Shown piece after piece: positions 39,225-41,360 of a stretch of 41,360 nucleotides of DNA (positions are counted from its first letter, which is position 1; every line of letters begins with the position of its first letter). The DNA is from an uncultured Oscillospiraceae bacterium (GTDB lineage Bacteria > Bacillota > Clostridia > Oscillospirales > Oscillospiraceae). A model generated the notes under the pieces. That model did no database searches, was not told the DNA's origin, and saw only the letters and a list, made by a program, of their open reading frames with translations. Where the stretch lies: the NCBI GenBank assembly GCA_947628185.1, contig CANQYW010000015.1, forward strand, positions 1-41,360, written 5' to 3'. A program made the translations under genes and the position numbers.

Positions 39225-40967
39225 TTATTTTGTTAGGAGAGTGACGCTGTAACCCGGCACTGTGAGGGTCCCGCCCTGGAGCTTGGGCTCCTCCGCCGAG
39301 GTGACGAGGGCGCCGCCGACTTTCGGCTCCCCCTCCCCCACCGTGACGCCGGTGAGGTCGAGGCTAATTTCGCCGCCTGTTAAGTTAAATACCAGCAGTA
39401 CCTCCTCATCCCCGCTCGTCTTTCTCAGCACGCATGTCCCCTCGGGGGACAGTTCCTCCTCAAAGGAGGTCTTTCCGCTGGAGATGGCGCTGTGGGCCTC
39501 CCGGAGGCGGATAGTCTGGACCACGAAGTTATATATGGAACCGCCCTCCCCCAGCTGCTCGTCGAGGGGCGGGTATGTCATCGCGACGCTGTCCATATCC
39601 GGCGGCCCGGAGCAGAGGCCCGGGTCCTCCCCGGCGCTCCAGTACATGGGGGCCCGCTTATTCTCGTCCTTGCCCGCGCCCTTCATGCCGATCTCCTCGC
39701 CGTAGTAGAGGAACGCGCTGCCGGACATGAGGAGGTTCATGGCCTCCGCCATCTTCACCTGGCGCTCCCCGTCCTCGCCGGGGTAGTAGCCCGCGGAGCG
39801 GCCCATGTCGTGGTTCGTGTAGAAGGGGGCGTCGATGTAGCTCTCGGAGTACCCGGAGGCCAGGGCCTCGAACTCCTCTATCCGGCTGCCGTAACCGGAG
39901 CCGGTGTTATTTTTGAGGGCGGAGGCGATTATACCCTTTGTGTCCGCGAAGGCGAAGTTGAATACGCTGTCAATGCCGCTGGCGTAATACTGGGTGTAGG
40001 TGGACATATCGTTCCAGACCTCCGCCACCAAGTACGCCTCAGGACTGATGGCCTTCACGGCCCCGGTGAGCCAGGTTAATATCTCCACATTCGCCGCCAC
40101 GTCCCCGGAGACGAACTCCTTGGCGGCGTCGAGGCGGAACCCGTCCACGCCCAAGTCAAGCCAGAAGGACACTATGTCCTCAAACTCCGCCCGGACCTGG
40201 GGATTTCTCAAATTGAGGTCCGGCATCTCGCTCCAGAATGGCGCCTCATAGTACCAGCCTGTGTCCCCCAGGGCGCAGCCCCCGGGCATCATCTCCCGGG
40301 AGAAGTTATAATAGTCAACGTATGGGCACTCAGCGGCGTCCGGCTCCTCCCCCTCCGGCAGGGCCGTGAGGTACTCCCGGGCGGCGGTGAACCAGGGGTG
40401 GGCGGAGGAGGTGTGGTTCATGACGAGGTCGATTATCACCTTCACGCCCCTGGCGTGGCACGCCTCTAAGAGGGCCTCAAAGTCCTCCAGGGTGCCGAAA
40501 TCCGGATCGATGGACTTGTAGTCCCGGACGTCGTACTTGTGGTAGGTGTCCGAGGGCATTATGGGCGTGAGCCAGATACCCTCCACCCCGAGGTCGCTAT
40601 CGGTGGCGGGGTCGCCGTCATTTATGTAGTCAAGTTTCTCCGTTATGCCCTTGAGGTCGCCTATGCCGTCGCCGTCGCTGTCCCGGAAACTGTAGACGAA
40701 GACCTCGTACCAGGCGCGGCGGTTGCCCTCGGCGGGCACGGGCTCCGCTGTATTTAGGCGGCGCATTACGCTAAGAGGCGTCTCCGGCTCCGGGCTCTCT
40801 TCGCCCTCCCCGCCTCCGGGCTCATTCTCATCTCCGCTGACCGGGGCATCATCCTCAGGGCCCTCCGGGTCCTCCGGCGCGGCATTATCGTCACCGGCGC
40901 AACCGGCGATGGAGAGGAGCAGTATGAGTGCCAGCAGAAGGGCCAAGATCCTTCTCATTCTATCCAT
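39225..40967 (-). CDS. Lipoprotein alpha-amylase-like glycoside hydrolase (GH13)
   Basis: A 580-aa secreted, membrane-anchored enzyme. The signal peptide has lipobox SIAGC (Cys23), followed by an acidic Glu/Pro/Asp/Gly linker to about residue 65. The GH13 barrel begins YEVFVYSFRDSDGDGIGDLKGI, with region I DLVMNH, region II GFRLDAAKE (nucleophile Asp), region III YLVAEVW (acid/base Glu) and region IV FYTNHDM (third Asp); all catalytic residues are intact. It ends with a beta-sandwich C-domain. The start MDRMRR has GAGG 8 bases upstream and lies 10 bases after the galT stop. It probably degrades starch-like alpha-glucans at the cell surface. Confidence 0.94.
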   Translation of the reverse strand: MDRMRRILALLLALILLLSIAGCAGDDNAAPEDPEGPEDDAPVSGDENEPGGGEGEESPEPETPLSVMRRLNTAEPVPAEGNRRAWYEVFVYSFRDSDGDGIGDLKGITEKLDYINDGDPATDSDLGVEGIWLTPIMPSDTYHKYDVRDYKSIDPDFGTLEDFEALLEACHARGVKVIIDLVMNHTSSAHPWFTAAREYLTALPEGEEPDAAECPYVDYYNFSREMMPGGCALGDTGWYYEAPFWSEMPDLNLRNPQVRAEFEDIVSFWLDLGVDGFRLDAAKEFVSGDVAANVEILTWLTGAVKAISPEAYLVAEVWNDMSTYTQYYASGIDSVFNFAFADTKGIIASALKNNTGSGYGSRIEEFEALASGYSESYIDAPFYTNHDMGRSAGYYPGEDGERQVKMAEAMNLLMSGSAFLYYGEEIGMKGAGKDENKRAPMYWSAGEDPGLCSGPPDMDSVAMTYPPLDEQLGEGGSIYNFVVQTIRLREAHSAISSGKTSFEEELSPEGTCVLRKTSGDEEVLLVFNLTGGEISLDLTGVTVGEGEPKVGGALVTSAEEPKLQGGTLTVPGYSVTLLTK

Positions 40968-40977
40968 GTCTCGTACC

Positions 40978-41360
40978 TCAGACGCTCTCAAGGAACCTCA
41001 GGAACGCCGCCTTGCCCTGGGCGTCCCGGGAGTAGACACCGGCGTGCTCCAGGACCTTGGCGAAGACGAGGCCCGTCTCGTGTTTCACGATGTCGAGGGC
41101 GTTCTCCGGCGTTATGTCGTATTTATTCCGGAAACCCTCGGCCCAATCGGCGTGTTTCTCCGTGAGCTCGGAGGCCCTGAGGTCCGCCCCCGTCACCAGC
41201 GCCTCCGCCAGGGCGGTGAGCTCCTCCTTGAGCCGGGCGGGCAGCACCGCGAGGCCCATGACCTCGATGAGGCCGATGTTCTCCTTCTTTATGTGGTGGA
41301 GCTCCGCGTGGGGGTGGTAGAGCCCCAGGGGGTGCTCCGGGGTGGTCAGGTTGTTGCGGA
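40978..41360 (-). CDS. galT: UTP--hexose-1-phosphate / UDP-glucose--hexose-1-phosphate uridylyltransferase, class II, C-terminal part
   Basis: The frame is open to the right edge and gives about 127 residues: NNLTTPEHPLGLYHPHAELHHIKKENIGLIEVMGLAVLPARLKEEL is not quoted in full here, but its PEHPLGLYHPH, HHIKKENIGLIEVMG and LAVLPARL elements are diagnostic of the class II (Firmicutes-type) GalT C-terminus. The enzyme exchanges galactose-1-phosphate with UDP-glucose in the Leloir pathway. The 5' part lies outside the window. Close spacing (10 bases) suggests co-transcription with the amylase gene. Confidence 0.9.
   Translation of the reverse strand, partial: RNNLTTPEHPLGLYHPHAELHHIKKENIGLIEVMGLAVLPARLKEELTALAEALVTGADLRASELTEKHADWAEGFRNKYDITPENALDIVKHETGLVFAKVLEHAGVYSRDAQGKAAFLRFLESV

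Overview
The window looks like a chromosomal segment of a GC-rich, endospore-forming member of the Clostridia (Oscillospirales-like). The evidence is a Firmicutes-style dgt-dnaG-rpoD cluster, an L10 leader ahead of rplJ-rplL, a leader-controlled infC-rpmI-rplT operon, a spoVAC gene and a BceRS-BceAB module. Strong Shine-Dalgarno sites, many TTG/GTG starts and near-consensus sigma-70 promoters are seen throughout. No tRNA, rRNA or CRISPR was seen, and no gene-free stretch exceeds 300 bases. No database search was possible; all assignments come from reading motifs.

Layout. (1) 1-2120, minus: a cobalamin nucleotide-loop operon (small HNH-repeat protein, cobT, cobU, start of cobS) behind a promoter overlapped by an 8-7-8 inverted repeat, with no visible B12 riboswitch. 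(2) 2167-17715: a carbohydrate catabolic locus built as two divergent operons. Leftward, about 11 kb: TIM-barrel isomerase, lipoprotein sugar-binding protein, RbsA-type ATPase, two RbsC-type permeases, cupin, FGGY kinase, an unassigned 223-aa TIM-barrel protein, a 2-hydroxyacid dehydrogenase and a second FGGY kinase, closed by a terminator. Rightward: zinc polyol dehydrogenase, class II aldolase, DeoR regulator and a fucose/arabinose-isomerase-like protein. Two consensus promoters face away from each other between them. I cannot name the sugar; the gene combination is not one I can match to a described pathway and is the best candidate here for a new system. (3) 17739-22874, minus: rplJ-rplL with leader, then dgt-dnaG-rpoD. 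(4) 23055-27413, plus: hflX, a YigZ-family gene, a malate/lactate-type dehydrogenase and a DUF4358-like/transglutaminase lipoprotein. (5) 27498-32649: solitary spoVAC, then a BceRS/BceAB-type module with a recognisable BceR-type site. (6) 32724-34926: acyl-ACP thioesterase, divergent from an operon of two tandem paralogous Cys-rich small proteins and a TrmH-family methyltransferase. (7) About 34982-36534: an AT-richer insert with a GNAT acetyltransferase, an XRE regulator with its own operator, an unknown 155-aa protein and a very short coupled frame. (8) 36576-37995: rplT, rpmI, infC (probable AUC start) and leader. (9) 38014-41360, minus: FemABX-type transferase, lipoprotein GH13 amylase and the end of a class II galT.

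How it works together: the central locus would import a sugar or polyol by an ABC system, interconvert it with the dehydrogenase and isomerases, phosphorylate it with one or both kinases, and cleave it with the aldolase under DeoR control. The rest is housekeeping (translation, replication, B12 assembly), envelope defence (Bce) and a small horizontally acquired island.
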